This document shows positions 40,901 through 49,850 of a stretch of 64,000 nucleotides of DNA, piece after piece; the first letter of the stretch is position 1, and each line of letters opens with the position of its first letter. A program made the position numbers and the translations under genes. The stretch comes from Opisthocomus hoazin. Its lineage: Eukaryota; Chordata; Aves; Opisthocomiformes; Opisthocomidae. The stretch is from positions 48,977,830-49,041,829 of the forward strand of contig NC_134454.1 of NCBI RefSeq assembly GCF_030867145.1, given 5' to 3'. A model generated the notes under the pieces. That model did no database searches, was not told the origin of the DNA, and worked only from the letters and a program-made list of their open reading frames with translations.

Positions 40901-41355
40901 GACTGTTGATTCTGCATGGATGAATGAGGTTTCCATTTGGCAGAAGAGACAGGAAGAAATCTTTGCAAAGAAAAAAATCAGGTGTAAAAATGTACAAGAT
41001 GAAAAAACAGGACTTAAAAAAGATACTTATATAATTTGGAAGAGGAAGCAAGGTGAGGTTCTTCTGGTATTTCCAACCTCACAGTTAAACACAGGCAAAC
41101 ACAGAATAAATGTAGTCCATTCATCTGGAGCTTGAACCCAAGTCAAACTACTGCGTTAAACACCTCAAAGAAATACGCTTAGTTCTCTGAGAGATTCCAA
41201 GTCTTCTCAAAACATAAGCAGTACAACTCACCTCTGCAAGCTTCTTCAAAATCCTGGGTTATATCTATCCAGCTTGTATTACTCTTCTCCATCTTGTCAG
41301 GCATACCGAGTTCCCATCCCGAATCATCATCTTCTACTGAAGCTTTCACAACCAT
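16855..41355 (-). CDS. NAA35: NAA35 (NatC auxiliary subunit, Mak10), complete coding sequence
   Basis: NAA35 is the large scaffold subunit of the cytosolic NatC N-terminal acetyltransferase. With catalytic NAA30 and NAA38 it acetylates nascent chains starting Met-Leu, Met-Ile, Met-Phe and similar. Twenty-two coding exons on the minus strand join in phase from ATG at 41355-41353 to TGA at 16857-16855, giving 725 codons, equal to the human length I recall. Clear family segments include [19 protein letters not shown] at the start, [20 protein letters not shown] (residues about 58-77, Mak10 domain), [20 protein letters not shown] in the middle, a Lys-rich KKTKKKKK tract near 561-568, and [15 protein letters not shown] at the end. 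No frameshift or internal stop was seen. Two introns use GC donors. Intron 22 is the shortest near the 3' end. The 5' end lies in a CpG island with a non-coding first exon. Identification is from strong residue identity across all exons. Confidence 0.97.
16915..17538 (-). other. NAA35: NAA35 intron 22
   Basis: A 624-base intron. Its part at 17090-17300 is GC-rich compared with the other introns. It holds a 37-codon open frame on the minus strand (17426-17538) next to the donor. Nothing else was recognised. Confidence 0.8.
17539..17619 (-). CDS. NAA35: NAA35 exon 22
   Basis: Twenty-seven codons, [20 protein letters not shown] then GHKKDSK. The donor is AAG|GTAAGA and the acceptor TTTTTAG. Small differences from the human sequence I recall are Trp for Arg and Ile for Phe. 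Confidence 0.96.
18707..18829 (-). CDS. NAA35: NAA35 exon 21
   Basis: Forty-one codons beginning [20 protein letters not shown] and ending ENIPNPDYE. The donor is GAG|GTAAGA. Near-identical to mammalian NAA35. Phase 0 at both ends. Confidence 0.97.
19700..20202 (+). mobile_element. CR1 LINE 3' fragment, old copy
   Basis: This resembles the CR1 ORF2 tail and 3' end: a phrase like 'cagtgttggacacag' early on, then a 'ctggttccttccaacca' type ending. It is diverged, with several internal stops. It lies in NAA35 intron 20, antisense to NAA35. Assigned by memory of CR1 consensus features. Confidence 0.6.
20566..20706 (-). CDS. NAA35: NAA35 exon 20
   Basis: Forty-seven codons from [20 protein letters not shown] to [10 protein letters not shown]. 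The donor is AAA|GTGAGT. Phase 0 at both ends. Very close to the human sequence. Confidence 0.97.
20954..21021 (-). CDS. NAA35: NAA35 exon 19
   Basis: Sixty-eight bases encoding the end of a split Val, then [20 protein letters not shown] and YK. The donor is AAG|GTAATT and the acceptor TTTGCAG. Confidence 0.97.
22343..22479 (-). CDS. NAA35: NAA35 exon 18, with Lys-rich tract
   Basis: It encodes [20 protein letters not shown] and the basic end [12 protein letters not shown] (residues about 524-568). The donor is AAAAAAG|GTATCT. The basic tract could aid ribosome or RNA contact, which is an inference only. Confidence 0.97.
24258..24436 (-). CDS. NAA35: NAA35 exon 17
   Basis: Fifty-nine codons plus two bases. 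It contains [20 protein letters not shown] and ends MHEYYYIY with a split Trp. Donor GTAAGA, acceptor TTTTTCAACAG. Highly conserved. Confidence 0.97.
25751..25849 (-). CDS. NAA35: NAA35 exon 16
   Basis: Thirty-three codons, [20 protein letters not shown] through FATLQDE. Donor GAG|GTAATG, acceptor TTTTTTTCAG. Phase 0. Confidence 0.97.
26036..26540 (+). mobile_element. CR1 LINE 3' end
   Basis: A typical avian CR1 terminus. The segment at 26093-26284 reads as a CR1 ORF2 tail (for example [18 protein letters not shown] and [14 protein letters not shown]). The untranslated end carries the short ATTCTATGAT-type repeat that marks CR1 3' ends. It is 5'-truncated and frameshifted. It lies in NAA35 intron 15, antisense to NAA35. 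Confidence 0.93.
26931..26997 (-). CDS. NAA35: NAA35 exon 15
   Basis: Sixty-seven bases encoding a split Lys and [20 protein letters not shown] then VR. Donor CGG|GTAAGC, acceptor CCTTTTAG. Confidence 0.97.
27230..27336 (-). CDS. NAA35: NAA35 exon 14
   Basis: It encodes [20 protein letters not shown] to SPPVLSP with a split Lys. Donor CCAAA|GTAAGT. The preceding intron starts with GC rather than GT. Confidence 0.97.
28496..28555 (-). CDS. NAA35: NAA35 exon 13, GC splice donor
   Basis: Twenty codons, [20 protein letters not shown]. The donor reads TTACAG|GCAAGT, the classic strong GC-donor context. The next exon begins TTFLVD in phase 0, as in human NAA35, so no other junction fits. Confidence 0.96.
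29657..29835 (-). CDS. NAA35: NAA35 exon 12
   Basis: It finishes a split Asp codon and encodes [20 protein letters not shown] to NLTNLHCIL. Donor CTG|GTAAGC, acceptor CTTCGTTAG. Highly conserved. Confidence 0.97.
30297..30411 (-). CDS. NAA35: NAA35 exon 11, GC splice donor
   Basis: Thirty-eight codons plus one base, [20 protein letters not shown] to AQNDTTKG. The donor is GGAG|GCATGT. The last G plus AT of the next exon makes the conserved Asp of [10 protein letters not shown], so the GC donor is required by frame. No GT is available at that junction. Confidence 0.95.
32218..32301 (-). CDS. NAA35: NAA35 exon 10
   Basis: Twenty-eight codons, [20 protein letters not shown] to AFTKKE. Donor GAG|GTACGT, acceptor TTTATTACAG. 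Confidence 0.97.
33134..33184 (-). CDS. NAA35: NAA35 exon 9
   Basis: Seventeen codons, [17 protein letters not shown], a charged linker. Donor GAA|GTAATG, acceptor TTGTAG. Phase 0 at both ends. Confidence 0.96.
33806..33849 (-). CDS. NAA35: NAA35 exon 8
   Basis: Forty-four bases finishing a split Gly and encoding [14 protein letters not shown]. Donor AAG|GTATTG, acceptor TTTTCCAG. Confidence 0.96.
34579..34645 (-). CDS. NAA35: NAA35 exon 7
   Basis: Twenty-two codons plus one base, [20 protein letters not shown] then VT. Donor ACAG|GTACAG. Confidence 0.97.
35491..35658 (-). CDS. NAA35: NAA35 exon 6
   Basis: Fifty-six codons, [20 protein letters not shown] to VNKAAVFEE, in the Mak10 domain. 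Donor GAG|GTAAGT, acceptor TTCCCTAG. Essentially identical to the human sequence. Confidence 0.98.
36670..37211 (+). mobile_element. Solo LTR of an avian endogenous retrovirus, in NAA35 intron 5
   Basis: It begins TGTCCTGGTTTTGGCTGGGA and ends near AATCCACGACA (TG...CA). It has the ATCATTATCATTATTACT-type stretch and ATTAAA before a TTATCTCAACCCATGAG segment, as known from a common avian LTR family. No internal retroviral region was seen, so it is a solo LTR. The flanks (CTTTT and CTCTC) do not form an intact 5-bp target duplication. It is antisense to NAA35 and ends about 175 bases from exon 5. Confidence 0.85.
37387..37461 (-). CDS. NAA35: NAA35 exon 5
   Basis: Twenty-five codons, [20 protein letters not shown] then CFCCL. 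Donor TTG|GTAAGC, acceptor TTTTCTAAG. Phase 0. Confidence 0.97.
38570..38684 (-). CDS. NAA35: NAA35 exon 4
   Basis: It encodes [20 protein letters not shown] to VLNFEQAIK, the most diagnostic Mak10-domain segment. Donor AAG|GTTTGT, acceptor GTTCTTAG. Confidence 0.98.
40118..40151 (-). CDS. NAA35: NAA35 exon 3 (34 nt)
   Basis: A short exon encoding the end of a split Glu, [10 protein letters not shown] and two bases of a Leu codon. Acceptor TTTGTAG, donor CAAGCT|GTAAGT. It is required by frame and matches the human sequence. Confidence 0.95.
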
Positions 41356-41359
41356 GATA
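41232..41359 (-). CDS. NAA35: NAA35 exon 2, start codon
   Basis: The ATG at 41355-41353 opens [20 protein letters not shown], then [20 protein letters not shown] and R. The start matches the human N terminus. The donor is CAGAG|GTGAGT. The exon's 5' edge is set at a GTGCAG acceptor four bases before the ATG; that acceptor has a weak pyrimidine tract, so the edge is uncertain. Confidence 0.95.
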
Positions 41360-41879
41360 CTGCACCTTTAAATCCATATCAGAGACACTACGTATTATGC
41401 ACAAATTGGAGAAAGTGCTTCATGGGAGTCTTTTTTTTTTTCCCTTTGCAAGCATCAGGTGAGAAAGGGCGACCAACTAACCCAATTTCATTTAAACAGC
41501 TACTATTAATCAGCCCAAAGAACTTATTAACAAAAATTCTTTTAAAAAAGTGTTTTCTCATTCACCATTTCTCTACAGCTAGCTTGCAGGCTACAAAACT
41601 TCAAAAACTAAGGACACCACAACTTTAGCAGTACAGAGACATCATAAAGTGCGCACTGTCAAACCAGAAACAGAATGGGAAACGTCGTCAAGCAATCCTC
41701 CCTTACAACAGGCAGATTGTGGGTATCACAATTTTTCATTTCTGTTGTTTTACTCTATTAGAAATACACACGTCTCCTGCTGCTCTGTGAAAGGAGAGGG
41801 AACTGTAAAACTGACCACACACCAGTCTGTCACCTGTACAAAGCGTGTCCAAACGAACTCGCGAAAACGGGCGTATTTC

Positions 41880-43130
41880 CTCGGACTTCTTCAGCAGAAA
41901 GCAACTTACCAAGGTTGCCGCGGCAACGTTAGGCAACCTCACACCGGAATGCAATTTTTAAGCTTCACCGGGTAGCTGCTTCGCACCGTTTCTGTGCTTT
42001 CGCAAAGCGAGTGGCACAGCCCCGGAGAACTCCGCCTTTCGCCCGCCGGCCCGCCTCCGAGGCCTCCACCAGGCTGCAGCCTCCCCTCGCCCAGACGGAG
42101 ATCTTCCCACGGACGCCTACGAGCCCGGAGAGCCCTCGGCAGCTCAACCAAAGGCCCCCCTGACAGAAGACAGTCAGGGCAGGCGGGGATAAACGGACGC
42201 TGAAATGCAGCCCCGGAGCCACTTCGCCCCCCGCCTGCACGCCACCAGCTCCCCAGAGGCCGCGGGCACTGCCGTGAGGGAATACGTAGCGAAGCTGACC
42301 GAAACACACGGAAATCGCCCTCGAGTTTCGGACGCTAACGGCGAGCTCCCCTCCGGGCGGCGGGCAAGGCGAGCGGCCGCCCGCTGACAGAGGCCTGGCG
42401 GCTCCTCCGCCTCGCCGCAGGGCACGGACCGGCGCCGCGGCCGCCCAGGACACCCCCTCTCCCCGCACCCTCCCCCGCGCGGGGCAGGAGGCCTCACCCG
42501 CCGCACCCCGGGCCGCCGGCCCGCTCCTCCTGCCCGCCGAGCCTTCCCGGGCCGCCGCCGCCCGCCCACTAACCCAGCGCCGGGGTCCCCGCGCAGGCGC
42601 ACTACGAGGCACAGGGCCCTTCCGCGCCCCTCCGCGCAGGCGCCTGCCACTGCTAACGGTGCGCGGCGGCGGGCGGGGCGAGAGGCGGGGAGCGGCGCGA
42701 GGAGGGCGGGCGCGCGTTGTGGCGGAGCGGCGGGGCGGGGGTGGTGTGACCCTCCCCGCAGATCAGGGGCCCGCGTCCGCCTGGGAGGAGGAAGCGTGAG
42801 GAGGAGGCTGAGGCCTGGCGGCCCGTGGAGGGCCTGGCGCTGTGGGCGGGCCGGCCCCTGCCGCTTAGCGAGGCCGACAGAGAGCCGCCGCCTCCGGGTC
42901 TGCCCTGAGCGGTGCCGGCGGCCCACTGCGCCCCACTCCGCTCCGCCGCCGTTTGCGGTGCCGAAGCTCAGTCCGGTCTCCGGCGTCGTCCGCTGCCTGG
43001 CCCCTGGTGCGAACCGGAGCCTGGTGAAGGTTGCGGCGGTGGCTGCTGGGTGTTGGGGGCGGTGGGCTGGGTGGGCGGCCTGGTGCAGCTGTGCGGCTCC
43101 CTCTGGCAGTTCGCCGAATTTGAACTGCCG
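41880..43130 (-). promoter_or_regulatory. NAA35: CpG island, NAA35 promoter and non-coding exon 1
   Basis: A GC- and CpG-dense block beside the NAA35 start exon. On the minus strand a strong donor, CTTG|GTAAGT, lies at 41910/41909. It would end a 5' UTR exon and join the acceptor near 41360 about 550 bases on. A second possible donor (GGCGG|GTGAGG) lies near 42497. The transcription start was not determined. Long open frames on both strands are a composition effect. Confidence 0.8.
41914..41927. promoter_or_regulatory. RFX X-box-like palindrome
   Basis: GTTGCC-GC-GGCAAC is a perfect 14-bp inverted repeat matching the RFX consensus GTNRCC, short spacer, RGYAAC. It sits at the downstream end of NAA35 exon 1, inside the CpG island. 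Binding is inferred from the motif only. Confidence 0.5.
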
Positions 43131-46100
43131 AGTTGAAAGCACGCTTGAGCTGAATTGTTTCGAGAGCATCAAAGCACTTTCACCTGATCTGATACAATAA
43201 AGTGGATTGGCACAGCGATGTGACCGACTGCTCTAACTTCTGGTACATGGGATAGTCGCATGGGAACATCCAGAGAAATAAAACCACTTTTTACTTATTT
43301 TTAGGTCACACACACAATTATTGGGGGGGGGGGGGGGGGGGGTAGATCACAAAAGTTACTACTATTTAAAATGCGTTGGTGTTTAATCCCTCTTTGTCAA
43401 GCACATACATGTAAGATCCACAAGGTAGGCCTCAGTGTTGAACAGAAAAGAAAACCAACATCCAGATAATTGGTGCTTATGTCCAGAACATGTGTGCTTC
43501 CTTCTTGGTGAAATGGGAGTAGATTAAATGTAAGAATCATGAGAAACTTGCTTCAGCGTTAATTATGGAGTACCTTTGTTTCTGTAATACAGTAAGACCA
43601 TGTCATCATATACTTGACTTAAGTACACTGCTTTGTTTAAGAAAACTTCAGCTAACCATGTACCAGTTTAGGGTGTAGTCAGCTGCCTGCCTGCTATTTT
43701 TGTCTTTCCAAAATGATGTTACATCAATTTTGAAGGTACTGATGTATTTTGTATGAGCTTGTAACACAGAGTGTCTATTTTTACACTGTAGAAGCTCATA
43801 CTAAAGCATTTTGAATTTTTAAAGAATACTCGAGAAATGAGCAAACGTCATCTACTTGAGAAAAAAAAAGTATTCTGTAAGAGGGATTTTGATCGGCTTA
43901 AGCAAAAAGGCATCTGCAGTCATCGAAATACTGTGTGTATAAAGGACAATTAAATGGAAAAACATAATTTACCAGTAAGTTTTGTCTGTTTATAATGTAT
44001 TCTCATCATGCTCTGGCTGCTATTCTCAAATCTGCTTCTATTTATTTAGCATGTTTTGAGAGATAAGTGTCCTTTGTTTGCTCTAAGGATCAAGAATCTT
44101 AAGTCTGTAGAGTTACATATTGACCTGTCTGTACAAACTTACATCATGTGTTTGTCTTTTCCTGAAAAACAGAGAACCCTCCTCTCCCTCAAGAAGTGTC
44201 TTAAGTCCATCTTGGGAAGAAGGGTCACCTGCTGCAAGTTACTTTCAGTTAGCTTTCTGCCAAGTAGGTATCTCATAGTAATTTTTGAAGATTACTCTTT
44301 ACCTTTTTCCTTGCTTAAAGTATAGCTGATTTTTCAGGAACTTACCATTTGCTTTGGATGCCCTTGTTAATGGAATTAATCGGTGAAGGGAGAAAAAAGG
44401 AAAACGGAGATATGTGAAAGTATGCAAATATTTTCATAAATAGAAAGAAGGTGACCTTCAGCTGGGCCAAAGTTTATTTTAATTCTTACTGTTCTTTAAT
44501 GAAGGAATGAACAGCCTGGAACACAGGCTGTTCCACACTAAGGGCCTGTTTAAAAACAAAACAAAACAACCTGAAAAACTGCCCCTGTTTGCAGCTTCAT
44601 AGTACTTGGCTGACAGCTTTGCCCTAATATAAGCTGTCAAGATCTGGTGCACTGATATAACTAAAAATACCTATGACAGTAGTCAGGATAAGTAGTAGCA
44701 ACATGCTGCCTTCAGTGCACTAATGAAATAATACGCATAAATACTTTGTGGGTTTTTTTTAATTGTGAGTATGGAGGTTCTTGTTTGACTGAAATACATG
44801 AGGTTCACTCTTGGTTTTGGTTTTTTTTTTGTGTTAATATCCTGCGTATATAAATTAAATGTGATTGTCAGTAGGCATATGGGAAAAAGTGGCTTACTTG
44901 GTATAAGCCTTTGAAACATGGTGCATCACTTCAGAAATTTGTCCCCTTTCTGCCCCGAAAGACAACAGCCACTCCTTCCCACCCTCAATCCCCAGAACGC
45001 TTAAGATGAAAATATCCACCAGGGTACAAATCTATATGTTCTGAATTACTCTGTGCAAATAATATTGATAGATTATTTCATTTGTAGTATTACAAAAGCA
45101 AGAGTAGCTGAATGAACTGGAGATGTGAAGTTGAACTGAAATGCTTTTGTATGCATTGAAATACACACGTAACAGAACACAAAAGATCTTCTCAAAGGTG
45201 AAAAAGAACAGAGGCTGTGTTGGAAAAGTACCACGTGTTCTAATGGCTAGGGAGGAATGACATATCTAGCGATAAAGAGCTGAAAACAAATTCTGCAGTG
45301 TGTGTGTAGAGACAAGAGTTGGCTTTCAAATGAGGGAGTGGTTGTTTTTCAGAGTTAAGGAGAGCTGGTAGCTGTGTTCACTATCTGGAACTGACTGGGT
45401 GCGTTCAGTGCATAGGAGTATAGAAACAGGCAAGGCAGATTTAACTAGTACAGCTGAAGATCTAATAGGGAACAATGAGTAGCCAGGTGACGGTCAAAAA
45501 GGAAGAGGATAGTGTCTAATAATGCTTACACATTGCTACCCACTGAAGTATTTTGAAGAGTTTTTTTTTACTGTCCTCGCTTTTTTTGCTCCCAGAGCGG
45601 ACAACCATTACCTTATAAAATTATTTGTGATTATTTTAGCTGTATGCTCTGATCCTGGAGGTCATACTGTATTGCTTACATAGTAGTAAACGTTGATTTA
45701 ACAGACTACAAACATGCAGTTGGGAGTGGGGAGCTGTCTTTGTCTGAAACTTTGTGTCTCTGTATAAATGTCAGCAATCTGTTGCTTGATTCATTGCTTA
45801 TATTGCCTTGTCAGAAATACTAAATGAATGCAGTGTGATTTGTGTAAACGTATAAGCTGCCTTTTTAGCTTATGCTGAATGCTTCTGATGCCCTTGCCTT
45901 TCCACATTGTGTGTAGATTGACATATCTTTGTTACTTTTTTCCTAAGTACTTGGATTGTCCTGTTAAGAAGTATATTACTATGACTGAGTTCCCTACAAA
46001 TACTAAACTCAGAGACTTAATTTTGTGTGGAACTAATTCTGCTCCACAAGGCAGTATTACTGTTGCTGCTGTTTTCAGAGAAGAGTGTCTGGCTCCCCAT

Positions 46101-48550
46101 CAAGCTTTCACTTAAGGTGATGGCAAATTATATTGCCATTATTTTCAAAACACCACAGATTTATTATGTTTTCTGGCTAAATAAAATGTTAATTGTTTGC
46201 AAATAGTATTGTGTGCTTGTCAAAGATTTTACTTGAAATGTGGTAATATTTTGTGAAATCCAAAGAATAATGAACCATTATATCAACTTCACAGCATCAG
46301 GTAAATATTTAGGATTTTATTCTGTTTAATGTGATTCTTAAGTGTATCATTACAAAAGAGTCAATGAATAAACTACACTTTTGCACACAGAAATGTGTTT
46401 GAAAACAAAGGAAGCTCGGGCAGATCCCTGCAGTCTCATATAAGTAAACTGCACCTGAATCGGTGAGAATTACTGTGTAAATCAGAACAGCAGTGTCCTG
46501 CTACTACATCTGTACACCAGAGTCAGGTTTTCTAAAGGTAAACTCGGTCTCTGTAGAAATAAATCCGAAACTTGGAATCACTTTTATCTGCCAGAAAAAA
46601 AAAAAATTCTAGGTTCAATCAACCAATAACTTTTCACTTCCCATAAACAGACTTTTTGCTAGTAAAAACAGGAGTTCTGCACAGAACAATCTTTTTGGGT
46701 GAAATGATTTAAGATAAATGCAGCCCAAAAGAAAAGAGAAAAACTTTTATCTTCTGCATTCTTTGTTTACGTTAACACTGAGAAAAGTTAATCGGTTTCA
46801 GTAACCGATAAAAGTATTTGTGTTAGGCATATTACTATCACTTGTATTTTCTTAAATGAAATTACACTTTTTGCCAGTCTTAAATTACTTGGATCTGCCG
46901 TGTCCTCTTTCTTCAGTAGAGAATTCTCGTATTTGTAACTGACTTATTTTTGTCATGTGCCAGTACACATACAGGGCTGTTTAAAAATATTCTTAAGTAA
47001 ACTGACTTTGTCTTCAGCTTTAAAAAAATTGAGCGATTATTATCTACACCCCCCTTACTTGCTCTTTACTTGCCAGAGCCTGCCTGACACTATTTTTGTC
47101 TTTGGCTGAGTCATACTTGAGTTTATTCCATGTCTTCTGCTTTACTTGAGACAAAGTTATGCATTTAAAATAATTGCATGAGTAAAACTTCACAGAAAAC
47201 TTGCAGCTGTACTGTTGGCTGTTTTAAAGTATTCTCTCTTAATTGTCGTCCGGTGTGACTGCTGTTGTGGAACCAGTGAGGCTGTTCCAACCCGTTGCCA
47301 ATGCACTGGTAAATTCCTGCATTCTTCTCATTCACACTAGATGACCGGAGAAACCTGCAAGCTAGGAGAGGGAGGAATCTCCTTCCAAATATGTGTGCAT
47401 TTTCTGATGGCAACCCATAGGTTTACAAGTTCTAGGAAGCATAATTAATGTTGAATTATTTGCTGGAGAAAGACCAAGTGAATAATAACATGAAGGACAA
47501 CTGGTTCTGTGTCTGAATCACTCCTATCCGTTCACGTTAATATGGTCGGAAGGGGACTTAAGAAAATGTAATCAAGCATTCATGCATAAATTATATGATA
47601 ATAGACCAAAGCATCCATTATACTGCTTCAAACCTGAATTAACTCCACCAAAACTCGACTTGACTTTCCTGATGTAGAAATTGGCTGATGCTAGCTCGCT
47701 AGACAGCGCAGTATTTAGGCAGGCCCAGACAGGGGACTGGCGTCCCGTACAGATGTGTGCGCTCTCTAAGCAGATCACCTCTGAGCTGTCAGCAGAACTT
47801 AGCCTTCTAACGCTGTGACACCATCCGAGTTCAAGGAGTCACAAGTCATAACTGTAAACAACTCTTGAGGTGCATCAGCCCTAAGAACCAGTTGCTGTCA
47901 CCCAGAATGCGCAGCTACTTCATAGGAAAGTCTTGGGTATCTTTGTTCCTGCCTTTGTGAGTGGAATAAATCACGGTGTGCCAGACAGTAGTTGCGACTG
48001 GTGTAGCCCGCGTGTGTGTTCTGAAAGGCAAGATGAACAACAGCCTGTACAATTTAAAGGATCTGAAACCTGCTTTTTACTGAAGAAGAATGGGTAACTC
48101 CACGGCTACGCAGTGTTACCGGGAAATGAACCTTGCGTATTTCTATTAGAGACTGCGTCTTTGTCATTAGCTGTTACTGGTGGAAGTGAGATTTGAGCTG
48201 GACTTCCATTTACCAGCCCTCCTTACTAAAGGGCTGCTTCTCCTCGGTAGGTTTTGTAAACTGTCAATGTAAAGATCCGACCTCGGAATTCTCAGCAGCT
48301 TCCTTTCTTCATTTGAGGAATTTAATGAAAAAGGAAATGTTACTTCTTGGTTGTTGCACACTAAAAAGTGCCAGGGAGGGAGATTAAACTGCCCGCTTTC
48401 AGAAGTCATCAGTGATACCGAGTGTCTCAAAACTGGGCATGCAGAGGTGAATGTGCCATTAAACACAATGGTTTTTTGAGCGTGCGAAGTTTTATTTCCC
48501 CGCTGCAAAGATCTGGAGACGAAAGCGGGAAGGGAGGGAAAAAAAAGAGA
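43131..48550. other. Intergenic region between NAA35 and AGTPBP1
   Basis: AT-rich, with no exon recognised on either strand. It holds a 20-G run (43323-43342), an AATAAA at 43196-43201 just after the first CpG island, and scattered short A or T runs. Enhancers cannot be judged without alignment. Confidence 0.6.
43323..43342. repeat. Poly-G tract (20 G)
   Basis: An uninterrupted run of 20 G in AT-rich DNA. Likely length-polymorphic and a sequencing trouble spot; also able to form a G-quadruplex. Confidence 0.95.
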
Positions 48551-48559
48551 AGTAAGCCT

Positions 48560-49850
48560 TTGGCTTTCACAGACCGGTAACGGGAGCGGTCTCGCGTGGC
48601 CCGGGCAGCAGGGACCCGCGGCCTCGCCGCAGCCGCCAGCACTCACCGGGCGCGGGGGGGCCCGCGGGGCGGCGGGAGGACGCGGGGGCCGCTCGGGTGG
48701 CGCTGCCGGGGGGACAGATTGACGCGACGCGTCGCGCTGGTCCCCCACCGTGCTATTCCCGCACCCTCCCTGGCCCCGGGCCAGGCGCTTCGGCGGCCGC
48801 CGGGAAGGCCCGCAGCAGCACCGCGCCGGAGGCGGGCCGGCACAAGGCAGCCCCCGGCCAAGTGAGGACCTTGCCGGCTTCCCCTCCGCAGCCTCCTCCG
48901 CCGGCCCCGCTCCCCCACCTCCGGGCGGCGGCGCGGCCGCGCGGGCCCTTGCCGCCCTCCCGGCGGCGGTGGCGGCGGCGCGGGGCGCCTGCGCGGGGCC
49001 GGGGCGCGGGCGGGCCGTGACGCGCTGCGGTGCGGGCAGGTTCCTCCCGCCGCTGCCGGCGCCGCTCGGATGAAGACGGCGGGGGGGCAGCACGGAGCCG
49101 CCGCCCCGGCGCGGCACGGCGGCCCCGCCTGAGCGGCGCGGGGTGCGGGGCACCCCCCTCCTGCCGTCTCGCCTCTCCCTCGGGGGGGGGGGAGCGCGGG
49201 GCAGTCCCGCTGCTCGGGACGGCGGCTGCTGCGAAGGTGAAGCCCCGCGGGCCGGGTCGCAGCGGAGGACGGGCCCGGGCGGGGCGAGGCGCCCGCGGGG
49301 AGAGGTTGGGGTTGGGGCCGGGGCCGGGGCACGGCGCAGCAGGGCCTGGCCTTCCCGGCCGCCAGGTCTACCGCGTGCCGGGCGGCGGGCCCGCTCTGCG
49401 GGAGCCGCGCCCAGCGCGTTGCCACCTGCGGGGCTGGTTACGGGCCCCGGCAGTAGAAGTGGTGCCGGTTCCGTCGCGGCCGCGCTCGGCAGAGCGGGAA
49501 GGCTGCGGGTGGCCGGCGGGGCATGGGGTGGAGAGCATGCCGTTTGGCTTCGCGCTGCTCGGGTAGGAGCTCGTCAGTGCTCCGGGTTTTTTTCCTTTCC
49601 CTGCCTCCTCCGACAGCTGTGGGAATGGCAGCGTGCGGAAAGCGTAGCAGGTGTTTCTGCCGGTGTCGGCTCGGGTGCTGGACAGAGAGAATCTGAGGCG
49701 TAGGCGGCGTGCCGGGCGTGCGGCGGTGTTCGTCCTCAGCGCGAACTGTCTTCGGACGCGGAGCTTTGCCGGGCGTGTGGGGATCGTGGCCCGGGTGAAC
49801 TCCCGCGCTGCGCGCTGGCGGCTGCAGGCTTTCCGTGGTGCGTCCCCGGC
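48560..49850 (+). promoter_or_regulatory. AGTPBP1: CpG island, probable AGTPBP1 promoter
   Basis: Very GC-rich and CpG-dense, divergent from the NAA35 island and about 10.7 kb upstream of the AGTPBP1 start-codon exon on the same strand. A possible donor for a non-coding first exon is GCGAAG|GTGAAG at 49236/49237. Assigned by position and synteny, not by transcript evidence. The long open frames on both strands here are shadows of base composition. Confidence 0.65.
49308..49329 (+). other. G-quadruplex motif (GGGGTT then GGGGCC units)
   Basis: Four G4 tracts separated by two-base loops (TT, CC, CC), the tightest kind of canonical quadruplex motif. It lies on the plus strand just downstream of the candidate exon 1 donor. 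Confidence 0.8.

Noticed and set aside
41965-43172. Long minus-strand open frames of 215 and 332 codons over the first CpG island
   Set aside because: They are Arg/Gly/Pro/Ala-rich in several frames at once, as expected from CpG-island composition. No protein was recognised and they sit over a promoter.
42796-43200. Plus-strand 134-codon frame ending in an AATAAA hexamer
   Set aside because: It starts at GTG with no in-frame ATG and has no family resemblance. A divergent non-coding transcript is possible but unsupported.
48167-49153. Minus-strand 328-codon frame over the second CpG island
   Set aside because: Low-complexity Arg/Pro/Ala-rich translation with overlapping frames on both strands; no homology or splice support.
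49030-49703. Plus-strand frames of 178 and 186 codons in the AGTPBP1 island
   Set aside because: Same composition effect. The AGTPBP1 N terminus is better explained by the exon at 59.9 kb.
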